Notes under the pieces: model-generated
Seen by the model: only the letters and a program-made list of their open reading frames with translations
Told to the model about the DNA's origin: nothing
Databases searched by the model: none
Shown here: in pieces, positions 26,404-34,282 of the stretch
How positions within the stretch are numbered: position 1 is the stretch's first letter
Layout of the letters: every line of letters begins with the position of its first letter
Made by a program: the position numbers and the translations under genes
NCBI GenBank assembly: GCA_040830725.1
Contig: JBFOMG010000022.1
Coordinates: forward strand, 1 to 64,000
Length of the DNA: 64,000 nucleotides
Reading direction: 5' to 3'
From: JAWKWH01 sp040830725
Lineage (GTDB): Bacteria > Pseudomonadota > Alphaproteobacteria > Rhizobiales > Rhizobiaceae

Positions 26404-27543
26404 TTACCCCGTCGTCCCTTCCGCGCCAGCCTTGCTAAGCATCACGAGATCATCGCGATGAATCATGGCGGCGCGGCCTTCATAGCCAAGTTTGGTTGCT
26501 ATTTCGCTACTCTTCAGACCGATAATCTTTACGGCATCTGCCACATCATAGGCAACCAGTCCGCGCGCGATCAGCTGCTCCTCGTGATTGACAACAGCTA
26601 CTGTATCGCCGCGAGAGAAGCTTCCGGTGATTGCGGTAACACCCGCCGGAAGCAGCGATTTTCCCGAAAGAAGCGCCCGCACAGCGCCGTCATCAATCAT
26701 CAGCTGTCCGGCCGGCTCCAGATTGCCGGCGATCCAGGTCTTGTAGCTTTTGACGGGACGCGACGACGCGTGAAACAGCGTTGCCCGCGCTCCCTCGTCA
26801 ATGGCTGAGAGAGGATTCATGCGGGTACCCGACGCGATAACCATCTCCGTTCCGGCTTCCGTGGCAATGCGGCCTGCGTCCAGCTTGGTGCGCATGCCAC
26901 CGCGGGACAGGCCAGAACCGGCATCTCCTGCCATGGCATTGATGTCGGCAGTGATGGACTGCACTTCCGCGATGAACTTTGCGTCCGGATCCGTTGCCGG
27001 CGGTGCAGAATAAAGACCGTCAACATCAGACAAGAGGATCAGCAAATCGGCGCCCATCATCGTTGCAACTCGCGCGGCAAGCCGGTCATTGTCACCGTAC
27101 CGTATCTCGCTTGTTGCGACCGTATCGTTTTCGTTGATAACCGGTACCGCTTTCAGTTTAAGAAGTGTCGAAATGGTGGCTCGTGCGTTCAAGTATCGCC
27201 GCCGCTCCTCCGTGTCGCCCAGTGTTACCAGTACCTGGCCAGATGTAAGCGCGTTCTTCCCAAGTGCCTCGTCCCATGCCCGCGCCAATGCAATTTGACC
27301 GGCCGCTGCCGCTGCCTGGCTTTCCTCCAGCTTCAGCATCCGGTTCGCAAGCCGCAATATCGTGCGCCCAAGTGCAATTGCACCAGATGAAACGATCATC
27401 ACCTGGCAGTCTGAACCGGTGAGTCTGGCAATGTCCGCACACAGGGAAGCCAGCCACTTCCGCTTCAATCCGTATTCCGGGTCAACTAGGAGCGAGGAGC
27501 CAATCTTCACGCAGATGCGCTGATATTCAGACAGAGACTTCAT
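26404..27543 (-). CDS. proB: Glutamate 5-kinase ProB
   Basis: First enzyme of proline synthesis, 379 aa, phosphorylating glutamate; usually feedback-inhibited by proline. The amino-acid kinase domain (residues 1 to about 265) has VKIGSSLLVD, MIVSSGAIALG, INENDTVATSEIRYGDND and LLSDVDGLY. A C-terminal PUA domain (about 280-370) includes SLLPAGVTAITGSFSRGD. It starts 2 nt after the obgE stop. Confidence 0.98.
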   Translation of the reverse strand: MKSLSEYQRICVKIGSSLLVDPEYGLKRKWLASLCADIARLTGSDCQVMIVSSGAIALGRTILRLANRMLKLEESQAAAAAGQIALARAWDEALGKNALTSGQVLVTLGDTEERRRYLNARATISTLLKLKAVPVINENDTVATSEIRYGDNDRLAARVATMMGADLLILLSDVDGLYSAPPATDPDAKFIAEVQSITADINAMAGDAGSGLSRGGMRTKLDAGRIATEAGTEMVIASGTRMNPLSAIDEGARATLFHASSRPVKSYKTWIAGNLEPAGQLMIDDGAVRALLSGKSLLPAGVTAITGSFSRGDTVAVVNHEEQLIARGLVAYDVADAVKIIGLKSSEIATKLGYEGRAAMIHRDDLVMLSKAGAEGTTG

Positions 27544-27545
27544 GG

Positions 27546-28589
27546 CTAATCTTCTGCCTTTTGCCAGCGCGGATCAGGCTCTGCCGGAGCGTCGTCGGCG
27601 CGCGCTTGACTGATTACGTCCATAAGGCTGCGCAATGATGTCTCAATGCCCTCGCCTGTTGCCGCGGAAAGCACCAATACATCCCTGCCGCTGGCATCGG
27701 ACAATCTGCCCTGAGCAGCTTTCCGGTCCTCTTCACTCAGCAAATCACACTGGGACAGCGCCACGATCTCCGGCTTTTCGGCCAGCCCATGACCGTAGGC
27801 TTCCAACTCATGTCGAACCGTCCGGTACGCCGCGGCCGGATCATCTTCGCGCGCCGATACCAGATGCAACAGCACTCTCGTTCGCTCAACATGGCCGAGA
27901 AACCGGTCGCCGATGCCGACACCTTCATGTGCGCCTTCAATCAAACCGGGAATGTCGGCAATCACGAATTCGCGGGCATCGATGCGGGCGACGCCGAGGC
28001 CCGGATAAAGAGTGGTAAACGGGTAGTCGGCGATCTTCGGCTTTGCCGCTGTGACCCGCGCCAGGTAGGTCGATTTGCCCGCATTGGGCAACCCGACCAA
28101 GCCGGCATCTGCGATTAGTTTCAAGCGTAACCGAATCGTGCGTTCCTCGCCCGGCAGGCCCGGATTGGCGCGCCGCGGCGCGCGGTTGGTGGAGGACTTG
28201 AAATGCATGTTGCCAAATCCGCCATTGCCGCCTTTGGCCAGGAGGAAGCGATCGCCGATTGCGAGCAAGTCACAAATCAGGGTCTCGTCATCTTCCTCAA
28301 ATATCTGCGTACCGGCCGGTACTTTCAGTGTGACATCGGCACCCTTGGCGCCCGTCTTGTGACCACCCATTCCGTGCATTCCGGTCTTGGCCTTGAAATG
28401 CTGCCGGTAGCGATAATCGATCAGCGTGTTCAATCCATCCACCGCCTCGACCCAGACATCACCGCCGCGTCCGCCATTTCCGCCGTCCGGACCGCCGAAT
28501 TCGATGTATTTTTCACGCCTGAAAGAGACGCTGCCTGCCCCACCGTCACCAGAGCGGATGTATATTTTGACCGTGTCGAGAAATTTCAT
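27546..28589 (-). CDS. obgE: GTPase ObgE/CgtA
   Basis: Essential ribosome-associated GTPase of 347 aa, involved in 50S maturation and stress control. The glycine-rich Obg fold (residues 1-158) contains SFRREKYIEFGGPDGGNGGR and KGGNGGFGN. The G domain has GLPNAGKSTYLARV, DIPGLIEGAHEG, SQCDLLS and SAATGEG. It lacks the C-terminal OCT domain of some Gram-positive homologues. First gene of an obgE-proB-proA-nadD transcript, divergent from the EEP-family gene. Confidence 0.98.
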   Translation of the reverse strand: MKFLDTVKIYIRSGDGGAGSVSFRREKYIEFGGPDGGNGGRGGDVWVEAVDGLNTLIDYRYRQHFKAKTGMHGMGGHKTGAKGADVTLKVPAGTQIFEEDDETLICDLLAIGDRFLLAKGGNGGFGNMHFKSSTNRAPRRANPGLPGEERTIRLRLKLIADAGLVGLPNAGKSTYLARVTAAKPKIADYPFTTLYPGLGVARIDAREFVIADIPGLIEGAHEGVGIGDRFLGHVERTRVLLHLVSAREDDPAAAYRTVRHELEAYGHGLAEKPEIVALSQCDLLSEEDRKAAQGRLSDASGRDVLVLSAATGEGIETSLRSLMDVISQARADDAPAEPDPRWQKAED

Positions 28590-28708
28590 GACGGTGCTGC
28601 CGTGTGGTCAATTTGCAAGCTGTTGAGCTTGATTGGCTGTTGCTCTATCGCATGGCTTGCGACGAAGCAAAAGAAGCTGATGCGACATTCACTTGGCGGA
28701 GCACACCG

Positions 28709-29557
28709 ATGACGATGAAATGTGTGACCTACAATATCCAGTTCGGATTTGGCATGGACAGCCGTTACGATCTGGAGCGGATTGTCGATGCGGTTCGCGG
28801 TGCTGACTTGATTGCGCTTCAGGAAGTCACGCGAAACAACCCGCAAAATGGCGGCGTCGACATGGTAGATGGCCTGTGCAACCTGCTGCCTGACTATTTC
28901 CATGTTTTTGGCGCGCCCTTCCAACTTGGGTTTGCGTCGCGCATGGAGGGCGAAAAAGCGGTCTCGGAGTATTTTGAATTCGGCAACATGATACTGTCGA
29001 AGAAGCCAATCATCTCGTCGCGTAATTTGTTGCTGCCGCGAACGAGGACGGAGGAAGTGCTCAATCTTCAGCGCGGCGCGCTGGAAGCGATGGTCGAGAC
29101 ACCCATCGGACCTGTGCGTTTCTATTCCGTTCATCTTGATCATATGCGCGAAGCTGAGCGGCTTGCGCAGATTGATTTCCTGATGCAGCGGGTGTTGTCG
29201 TATACGGAGGAAGGTGGCGCGGTAAGCGGGCTTCCTTCGAGAGGATTTCCCGAACCGCCGCACCCCGAACACGCGATCCTGATGGGCGACTTCAACATGG
29301 AGCCGGAGAGCTCCGGTTACGTTGCGATTTGCGGACCGGCGGCGAACCGTGTTGGCGAATTTATCGACATCTCCATCCCCGAGGGCATTGCGGCCGCCGA
29401 CAGCCATACCTGGTTCGACACCGGCGACACTGGGCGAAAGAGCCGTCTTGACTATTGTTTCGTCACACCCGGCCTTGCCGGACATGCCGGCAAGGCGCGG
29501 GTCGATACTGAAGCGCAAGGGTCCGACCATCGCCCTGTGTGGTTTGAGCTCGGTTGA
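28709..29557 (+). CDS. Endonuclease/exonuclease/phosphatase family protein
   Basis: Metal-dependent hydrolase of the EEP superfamily, 282 aa. Motifs in order: MKCVTYNIQFGFGMD (Asn metal or phosphate site), DLIALQEVTR (catalytic Glu), SVHLDHMREAERLAQ, ILMGDFNMEPES (catalytic Asp and Asn), SRLDYCFV and GSDHRPVWFEL (terminal Asp-His pair). All catalytic residues appear intact. It could be a phosphodiesterase or phosphatase; the substrate is unknown. No signal peptide, so cytosolic. The ATG at 28709 has GGCGGAG upstream. It is divergent from obgE and convergent with the acetyltransferase gene. Confidence 0.9.
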   Translation: MTMKCVTYNIQFGFGMDSRYDLERIVDAVRGADLIALQEVTRNNPQNGGVDMVDGLCNLLPDYFHVFGAPFQLGFASRMEGEKAVSEYFEFGNMILSKKPIISSRNLLLPRTRTEEVLNLQRGALEAMVETPIGPVRFYSVHLDHMREAERLAQIDFLMQRVLSYTEEGGAVSGLPSRGFPEPPHPEHAILMGDFNMEPESSGYVAICGPAANRVGEFIDISIPEGIAAADSHTWFDTGDTGRKSRLDYCFVTPGLAGHAGKARVDTEAQGSDHRPVWFELG

Positions 29558-29573
29558 CACCATTGCCATCTGC

Positions 29574-30119
29574 TCAAGCGGCGACATCGTAGGCCGCGCA
29601 ATTCGACCCGGTGAAACGCTGCGCCGTCAGCTCGGTGTGAATGTCGCTGACCATTGCCTGGCGAGCGGTCGAATACTGCTCGCCGCCTCCGGTTACCCTG
29701 AAGCCGAGGCGCTTCTGCAAGGCAAGTGAAGCAGGGTTGTCGGCAAACACCGATGAATACACCGTCGCGTTGGGCAGTTCAGCAAAATAGTGACCCAGTA
29801 CCGCGCCCACGGCTTCGGTCATGTATCCATGATCCCACCAGGGTTCGGCCAGCCAGTATCCGAGCACAGGCCCGATACCGCGCTGTTCAATGCCGACTAC
29901 GCCAATCAGCCTCTCGCGATGGATGGTGAAGATGATTTTCTCATCTCCGGCCTTGTCGCAACGCTTGAACCATTCAATGGCGTCCTGGTGGTCGTAGGGA
30001 AACGGTACCCGCGCCAGCATGCGCGTGACATTCCAGTTGGACAGGTGCAGCGCCACATCATCGGCATCCACTTCCAAAGGGGGCCTCAATGTCAGTCTCT
30101 TTGTGACCAAAATGTCCAT
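29574..30119 (-). CDS. GNAT family N-acetyltransferase (RimJ/RimL type)
   Basis: Acetyl-CoA-dependent N-acetyltransferase of 181 aa. The N-terminal strand TKRLTLRPPLEVDADD, the core GPVLGYWLAEPWWDHGYMTE and the CoA-loop region VFADNPASLALQKRLGF are typical of the ribosomal-protein-acetylating RimJ/RimL-like group, though the acceptor is unknown. The ATG at 30119 has TTGGAGG at ideal spacing. It lies 25 nt past the rpmA terminator hairpin, in the usual position between rpmA and obgE. Confidence 0.92.
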   Translation of the reverse strand: MDILVTKRLTLRPPLEVDADDVALHLSNWNVTRMLARVPFPYDHQDAIEWFKRCDKAGDEKIIFTIHRERLIGVVGIEQRGIGPVLGYWLAEPWWDHGYMTEAVGAVLGHYFAELPNATVYSSVFADNPASLALQKRLGFRVTGGGEQYSTARQAMVSDIHTELTAQRFTGSNCAAYDVAA

Positions 30120-30143
30120 GGCAACCTCCAACGCCAAAAGAGA

Positions 30144-30171
30144 AAGGGGAGATGGCGGCCCATCTCCCCTT
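30144..30171 (-). terminator. Intrinsic terminator of rplU-rpmA
   Basis: Perfect 12-bp stem (AAGGGGAGATGG / CCATCTCCCCTT) with a 4-nt loop between rpmA and the acetyltransferase gene. On the minus strand it is followed by a pyrimidine tract TTCTCTTTT. It should end ribosomal-protein transcription and lower expression of the downstream gene. Confidence 0.85.
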
Positions 30172-30247
30172 CAAATCTCTCGCCGCTATCGGCTTTCAAA
30201 CTTCCGGGTCCAAGATGGAACGCCGGTGTTTGAATTTGCGGAACCGG

Positions 30248-30517
30248 CTACTCCGCTGCCTCCATAAATGGGTTGACCGACACATAGGTTCGGCCGCCCG
30301 CTTTTTTCTGGAACTTCACGGAACCATCCGTGAGTGCGAAAAGCGTATGGTCCTTGCCCATGCCGACATTCGTGCCCGGATGCCATTTGGTTCCGCGCTG
30401 ACGAATAATGATGTTGCCGGCGATCACTTTCTCGCCGCCAAACTTTTTCACGCCAAGGCGCTTCGATTCGGAATCGCGACCGTTGCGCGACGAACCACCA
30501 GCTTTCTTGTGTGCCAT
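30248..30517 (-). CDS. rpmA: 50S ribosomal protein L27
   Basis: Large-subunit protein L27, 89 aa, whose N-terminus reaches the peptidyl transferase centre. It starts MAHKKAGGSSRNGRDSESKR without the processed Firmicute extension, and continues with GVKKFGGE, IIIRQRGTKWHPG and GMGKDHTLFAL. It is coupled with rplU in the standard order, about 77 nt downstream. Confidence 0.99.
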   Translation of the reverse strand: MAHKKAGGSSRNGRDSESKRLGVKKFGGEKVIAGNIIIRQRGTKWHPGTNVGMGKDHTLFALTDGSVKFQKKAGGRTYVSVNPFMEAAE

Positions 30518-30594
30518 CTCAATGCTCCTTCACGTCGATATTTCGACGCTTTCGTGACCTTATGCGCGTTTCAGCGCCTTAATTCAAGTTCAGC

Positions 30595-31284
30595 CTATTT
30601 GGCCAATTCTTTCGCCTGCTCGCGCCAGTCGCCAATCTGGTCTGCCGAAAAAGGCATTGCTTCGTCGATACGTGCGATGTCCTTGTCGGAAAGCTTGGCG
30701 ATCTGCGCATAGGTGGTGATGCCCTGTTCATTCAGCTGGCCAGCAGCGACCGGGCCGATGCCCTTGATCTTGGTCAGATCATCACCGTCACCCTTTGGTG
30801 CCTTGAAGAGCGGCGCCGCATCAGCCGGTGCTTCTTCCTTCTTGGCAGCGGGTTTGGCTTCGGCCTTTGGCTCAGCTTTCTTGGCCGGTGCTTCTTCCTT
30901 GGCCTCCTTTTTCGGTGCCTCCTTCTTGGGGGCTTCCTTCTTGGCGGCAGCTTTCTTTGACGGTTTAGCGCCTCCGGTCAGGATTTCCGAGATGCGCACG
31001 GTTGTCAGCAGCTGACGATGACCGATCGTGCGGCGTGAGTTTTTGCGCCGGCGTTTTTTGAAGGTGATGACCTTCTTTGCGCGGCCCTGCTCGACGATCT
31101 CGGCGGTGACCATCGCTCCATCCACGTAAGGCGCACCGATAGCCGCATCCTTGCCTTCGCCGACCACGAGCACATCGCCGAACTCAACCATGTCGCCGGT
31201 TTCGCCGGACACTTTCTCGACCTTCAACAGGTCGTCGGCGGCAACGCGATACTGCTTGCCCCCGGTCTTGATGACTGCGAACAT
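30595..31284 (-). CDS. rplU: 50S ribosomal protein L21 with HhH extension
   Basis: Large-subunit protein L21 (residues 1-104: MFAVIKTGGKQYRV, FKKRRRKNSRRTIGHRQ, TTVRISEI) extended to 229 aa. Residues about 105-160 are a low-complexity Lys/Ala/Glu/Pro linker with repeated KKEAPKKEA-like units. Residues about 165-229 form a helix-hairpin-helix-type domain (LTKIKGIGPVAAGQLNEQGI, TYAQIAKL, DWREQAKEL), as in rhizobial L21 and in NuoE tails. A normal L21 is about 103 aa, so the tail more than doubles the protein; its role is unknown. Confidence 0.98.
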   Translation of the reverse strand: MFAVIKTGGKQYRVAADDLLKVEKVSGETGDMVEFGDVLVVGEGKDAAIGAPYVDGAMVTAEIVEQGRAKKVITFKKRRRKNSRRTIGHRQLLTTVRISEILTGGAKPSKKAAAKKEAPKKEAPKKEAKEEAPAKKAEPKAEAKPAAKKEEAPADAAPLFKAPKGDGDDLTKIKGIGPVAAGQLNEQGITTYAQIAKLSDKDIARIDEAMPFSADQIGDWREQAKELAK

Positions 31285-31380
31285 CGTTCTTCCTTTCGCG
31301 TGTTCTTTCCGGCACTGGGATCACAATGTCCCGGCCGTCTTTTTGTCAGTCGTTTCGGGTTCGCTTTTTCAAAGCATCAA

Positions 31381-31404
31381 CGGCGCGGAATAGCGTCCGC
31401 GCCG
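31381..31404 (-). promoter_or_regulatory. Hairpin and upstream -35 element in the rplU leader
   Basis: Perfect 9-bp stem CGGCGCGGA / TCCGCGCCG with a 6-nt loop, about 100 nt upstream of the rplU start. About 30 nt further upstream on the minus strand is a TTGACA -35 element near 31435, with a poor -10. The hairpin would lie at or close to the 5' end of the transcript. It may be an L21 autoregulatory leader structure or simply stabilise the mRNA. The remaining leader shows nothing else clear. Confidence 0.45.
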
Positions 31405-31578
31405 AAGAACTGCGGTCTCATGCCGAAGCTGTGGTGAAATGTCAAGAAAAACCGGCGATCCTGTATCGGCAACCTTCCAAACCCTGATTTGGTAATCGGC
31501 AAGTTTTCGCTTGTGCCAGCCGCAGTCCACCGGTATCTAGTCGCCGCTGTTCCCGCCAGAGGAATGACCACTACATGC

Positions 31579-31668
31579 GGTGAGGTGGCTGAGTGGTTGA
31601 AAGCGCCGCACTCGAAATGCGGTATAGGGGCAACTCTATCGGGGGTTCGAATCCCTCCCTCACCGCCA
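31579..31668 (+). tRNA. tRNA-Ser(CGA)
   Basis: A 90-nt class II tRNA with encoded CCA. The acceptor stem GGTGAGG / CCTCACC and discriminator G are intact. The anticodon loop CTCGAAA (anticodon CGA, reads UCG) is closed by CCGCA / TGCGG. A long variable arm (TATAGGGGCAACTCTATC) marks serine, and the T loop is TTCGAAT. It stands divergent from rplU and just before the catabolic region, so it could be an integration landmark, although no att repeat was found. Confidence 0.97.
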
Positions 31669-31710
31669 TTCAGTTTTTATAAGATTATGTTATCGCTTTG
31701 ATAAATTCAT

Positions 31711-31974
31711 GTGACAACTGTGCTGTTGCAGGCGACACTATCCGGCCGCGGGATGTTGTTGGGCGTTCTTGGATTCATTGAAGACGAGCTGTCTTCTGGA
31801 AAACTGATCTGTCCCTTCGAACTCGCTGTTCAACCGGAAGATGCGTATTGCGTTGTCTGACAGAAGCGCCAGACATTCAGCCTTGTGACAGACCAAGTGA
31901 GAGACTGGCTGCTTGCGGATCAGCGGTTCTCAAGTCGCAATGCCGATACGGTTGCAGGTACAAATTCCGGTTGA
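31711..31974 (+). pseudogene. LysR-type regulator remnant (GcvA-like C-terminus)
   Basis: One frame reads VLLQATLSGRGMLLG, FIEDELSSGKLICPFE, QPEDAYCVV, then a TGA at 31858-31860, and continues in the same frame as TDQVRDWLLADQRFSS to a final stop at 31972. This is the C-terminal end of a GcvA-like LysR effector domain (pattern GxGVALGxxPLVxDELxxGxLVxPF ... YxLV ... FRDWLL). An internal stop and loss of the N-terminal two thirds make it a pseudogene. It lies between tRNA-Ser and the hyu operon, so it may be the former local regulator or island debris. Confidence 0.7.
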
Positions 31975-32019
31975 CGAGACCGCAAAACTTTCTGCACAAT
32001 CATCAGATTGGAGGAGCGG

Positions 32020-32097
32020 ATGGATCACCTGAGTCCGCACATCACTATGCGGCATCCCAAGATGCGCCGGGCGACCGGATGTGACCTCGTCGCCTGA
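32020..32097 (+). other. Possible mini-ORF with strong ribosome site
   Basis: A 25-codon frame (MDHLSPHITMRHPKMRRATG...) starts just after GGAGGAGCGG, one of the better ribosome sites nearby. It lies between the LysR remnant and hyuA. It may be a leader peptide, the start of a lost gene, or chance. No family resemblance. Confidence 0.25.
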
Positions 32098-32173
32098 AGT
32101 CTGACGCACTTTGGATGACCATCGCGCTTAATGCGTTCAGGCGTAATTTTAACGCTCAAATATCGCTGATCTG

Positions 32174-34282
32174 ATGAACCGGAATCCTGGATTGCGCATG
32201 GCAATCGACATTGGCGGCACGTTTACCGACACCGTTTTGGTGAATGGCAGGTCGCAGATTATCGCAACCGCAAAAACGCCCACGACGCCGAGAGAGCCAG
32301 CATCAGGAGCGCTCGAGGGTGCACAGCGGGTGCTGCATGATGCCAACGCTTCCTGGGATGCCATAACCGGAATGATTCACGGCACCACGCTGGCAACCAA
32401 CGCCCTCATTGAGCGCCGGGGTGCACGTGTCGCTACGATTACCAATAGTGGCTTCCGCGATATTCTGGAAATCGCTTATGAGCGGCGCTACAGCCAATAC
32501 GCCATAAACCTGGTCAAGCCCGACCTGATTGTTCCGCGTTCCCGCGCGTTTACAATTGGTGGGAGGATCGACGCTGCCGGCTGTGAACGGAGTCCGTTGG
32601 ACGAGAACGGCGTCGATACTCTGGTTGAGAAACTGTCCGCTGCCCGGGTCGATGCGGTCGCTGTCTGTTTACTCCATGCTTACGCCAACCCCGGCCACGA
32701 GCTTAGATTGCAGGATCTGCTTCAGGACAAATTGCCAGGTGTCGTAATCTCGCTCAGTCACGAGGTGAGCCCCGAGGCGCGTGAGTTTGACCGGTTATGC
32801 ACCACGATTGCCAATGCATATGTCCAACCGTTGATGGACAGATATCTTCGGGATTTTCAATCGCGATTTGAGGAAATGGGCCTGACCTGCCCGGTTCTCA
32901 TGATGACTGCGGGTGGTGGAATGACCACCATTGACACCGCGACGAGACTTCCCATTCGTTTGGTGGAGTCGGGGCCCGCGGGCGGCGCGCTGCTAGCCGG
33001 GAGGATCGCTAAAGAGGTCAATGAATCCAATGTATTGTCCTTTGACATGGGCGGTACGACAGCGAAACTGTGTCTGATCGACAAGTACCGTCCCCAAACG
33101 GCAAGAAAATTCGAGATTTCGAGAGCCGAGCGCTTCGTCAAGGGATCGGGTATGCCTGTCCGAATCCCTGTGATCGAAATGATCGAAATTGGCGCCGGCG
33201 GTGGGTCGATCGCTTCAGTAGACCGTTTGGGGCGGGTCCAGGTCGGGCCGCAAAGCGCGGGATCGGACCCGGGGCCCGCTTCGTTCTGTAAAGGCGGAAC
33301 ACGGCCGACGGTAACCGATGCCGACATCTCGCAAGGCTATGTCGAGCCCTCCCGTTTTGCCGAGGGTCGCTTGACCATTGATCGCGATGCCGCAGCGATG
33401 GCACTGAACGATCACATTGGAACGCCGCTTGGGATTAGCGAACACCATGCTGGAATGGCGGTCCACGAGATGGTCAATGAGAACATGGCGAGTGCGGCGC
33501 GCATGCACGCCGTGGAATCGGGTAAGGACCTGGCGGAAAGACTGATGATCGCGTTCGGCGGCAATGGTCCCTTGCACGCCACTCGTGTCGCCAGGAAGGC
33601 AGGGGTCGAACGAATACTTGTTCCGCGCGATCCAGGTGTCGGATCAGCGGTCGGCTTCCTGTTTGCTCCGGTCTCTTTCGAGATAATCCGCTCGCTTTAC
33701 GCAACCTTCGAGTCCATTGAATTCGCGTCGATAAACGACCTCTTTGCAGAAATGGCCCGTCACGCAGAAGCGATCGTCAGGGCTGGGGTCCCGGAAGGCG
33801 ATCTCACCCATCGCCGTGTTGCGTTCATGCGCTACCGTGGCCAGGGGCACGAAATCGAGATCGAACTGCCCGACCGGAGACTGCAGCAGTCTGACCTGCC
33901 AATATTGCGTTCGGCTTTTGAGGCAGAATACAGCGACCAGTTCAGCAGGACCGTTCCGGGCATGGCCATTGAAATTCTGAACTGGGGATTATCGGTATCC
34001 TCCACAGCGCCTGCCCCCGAACAACGCCAACCATTCGAGCATTCAGGCACGTTGCCCTCGAGCTACACACGCAACATCCGTTGTGATGTCTCTGGTGAGG
34101 TTGTCGCTGCCGGAGTCTTTGATCGTTTTGCGTTGAAACCGGGCGACCGGATTGTTGGTCCGGCACTTGTCATCGAACCGCAGACAACCACGCTTGTAAG
34201 CGCCGATTTCGAAGCGCTCGTTGACGGGAACCAGAACATTTGGCTGACAAGAGCGAGCAGGGAGGGACAGATCGATGGTTGA
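32174..34282 (+). CDS. Hydantoinase/oxoprolinase family subunit A (HyuA)
   Basis: ATP-dependent cyclic amide hydrolase subunit of 702 aa, the HyuA (N-methylhydantoinase A, 5-oxoprolinase N-half) type. Actin-like ATP-fold motifs are MAIDIGGTFTDTV near the start, MIHGTTLATNALIERRG, and VLSFDMGGTTAKLCLID in the middle, followed by GAGGGSIAS and ALIIAFGGNGPLH-like AFGGNGPLHATRVA. The C-terminal domain (about 510-700) is present. It pairs with HyuB to open hydantoin, oxoproline or lactam rings using ATP. ATG 32174 is used; ATG 32198 (MAIDIGG) is a valid alternative, neither having a strong ribosome site. Overlaps hyuB by 8 nt. Confidence 0.93.
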   Translation: MNRNPGLRMAIDIGGTFTDTVLVNGRSQIIATAKTPTTPREPASGALEGAQRVLHDANASWDAITGMIHGTTLATNALIERRGARVATITNSGFRDILEIAYERRYSQYAINLVKPDLIVPRSRAFTIGGRIDAAGCERSPLDENGVDTLVEKLSAARVDAVAVCLLHAYANPGHELRLQDLLQDKLPGVVISLSHEVSPEAREFDRLCTTIANAYVQPLMDRYLRDFQSRFEEMGLTCPVLMMTAGGGMTTIDTATRLPIRLVESGPAGGALLAGRIAKEVNESNVLSFDMGGTTAKLCLIDKYRPQTARKFEISRAERFVKGSGMPVRIPVIEMIEIGAGGGSIASVDRLGRVQVGPQSAGSDPGPASFCKGGTRPTVTDADISQGYVEPSRFAEGRLTIDRDAAAMALNDHIGTPLGISEHHAGMAVHEMVNENMASAARMHAVESGKDLAERLMIAFGGNGPLHATRVARKAGVERILVPRDPGVGSAVGFLFAPVSFEIIRSLYATFESIEFASINDLFAEMARHAEAIVRAGVPEGDLTHRRVAFMRYRGQGHEIEIELPDRRLQQSDLPILRSAFEAEYSDQFSRTVPGMAIEILNWGLSVSSTAPAPEQRQPFEHSGTLPSSYTRNIRCDVSGEVVAAGVFDRFALKPGDRIVGPALVIEPQTTTLVSADFEALVDGNQNIWLTRASREGQIDG

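Noticed and set aside
28586..29587. 333-codon minus-strand frame opposite the EEP-family gene
   Set aside because: The plus-strand gene carries all catalytic motifs; the minus translation shows no family pattern.
31579..31668. tRNA-Ser as an integrase attachment site
   Set aside because: I found no second copy of the tRNA 3' end in the window and no integrase gene, so the island border remains a hypothesis only.
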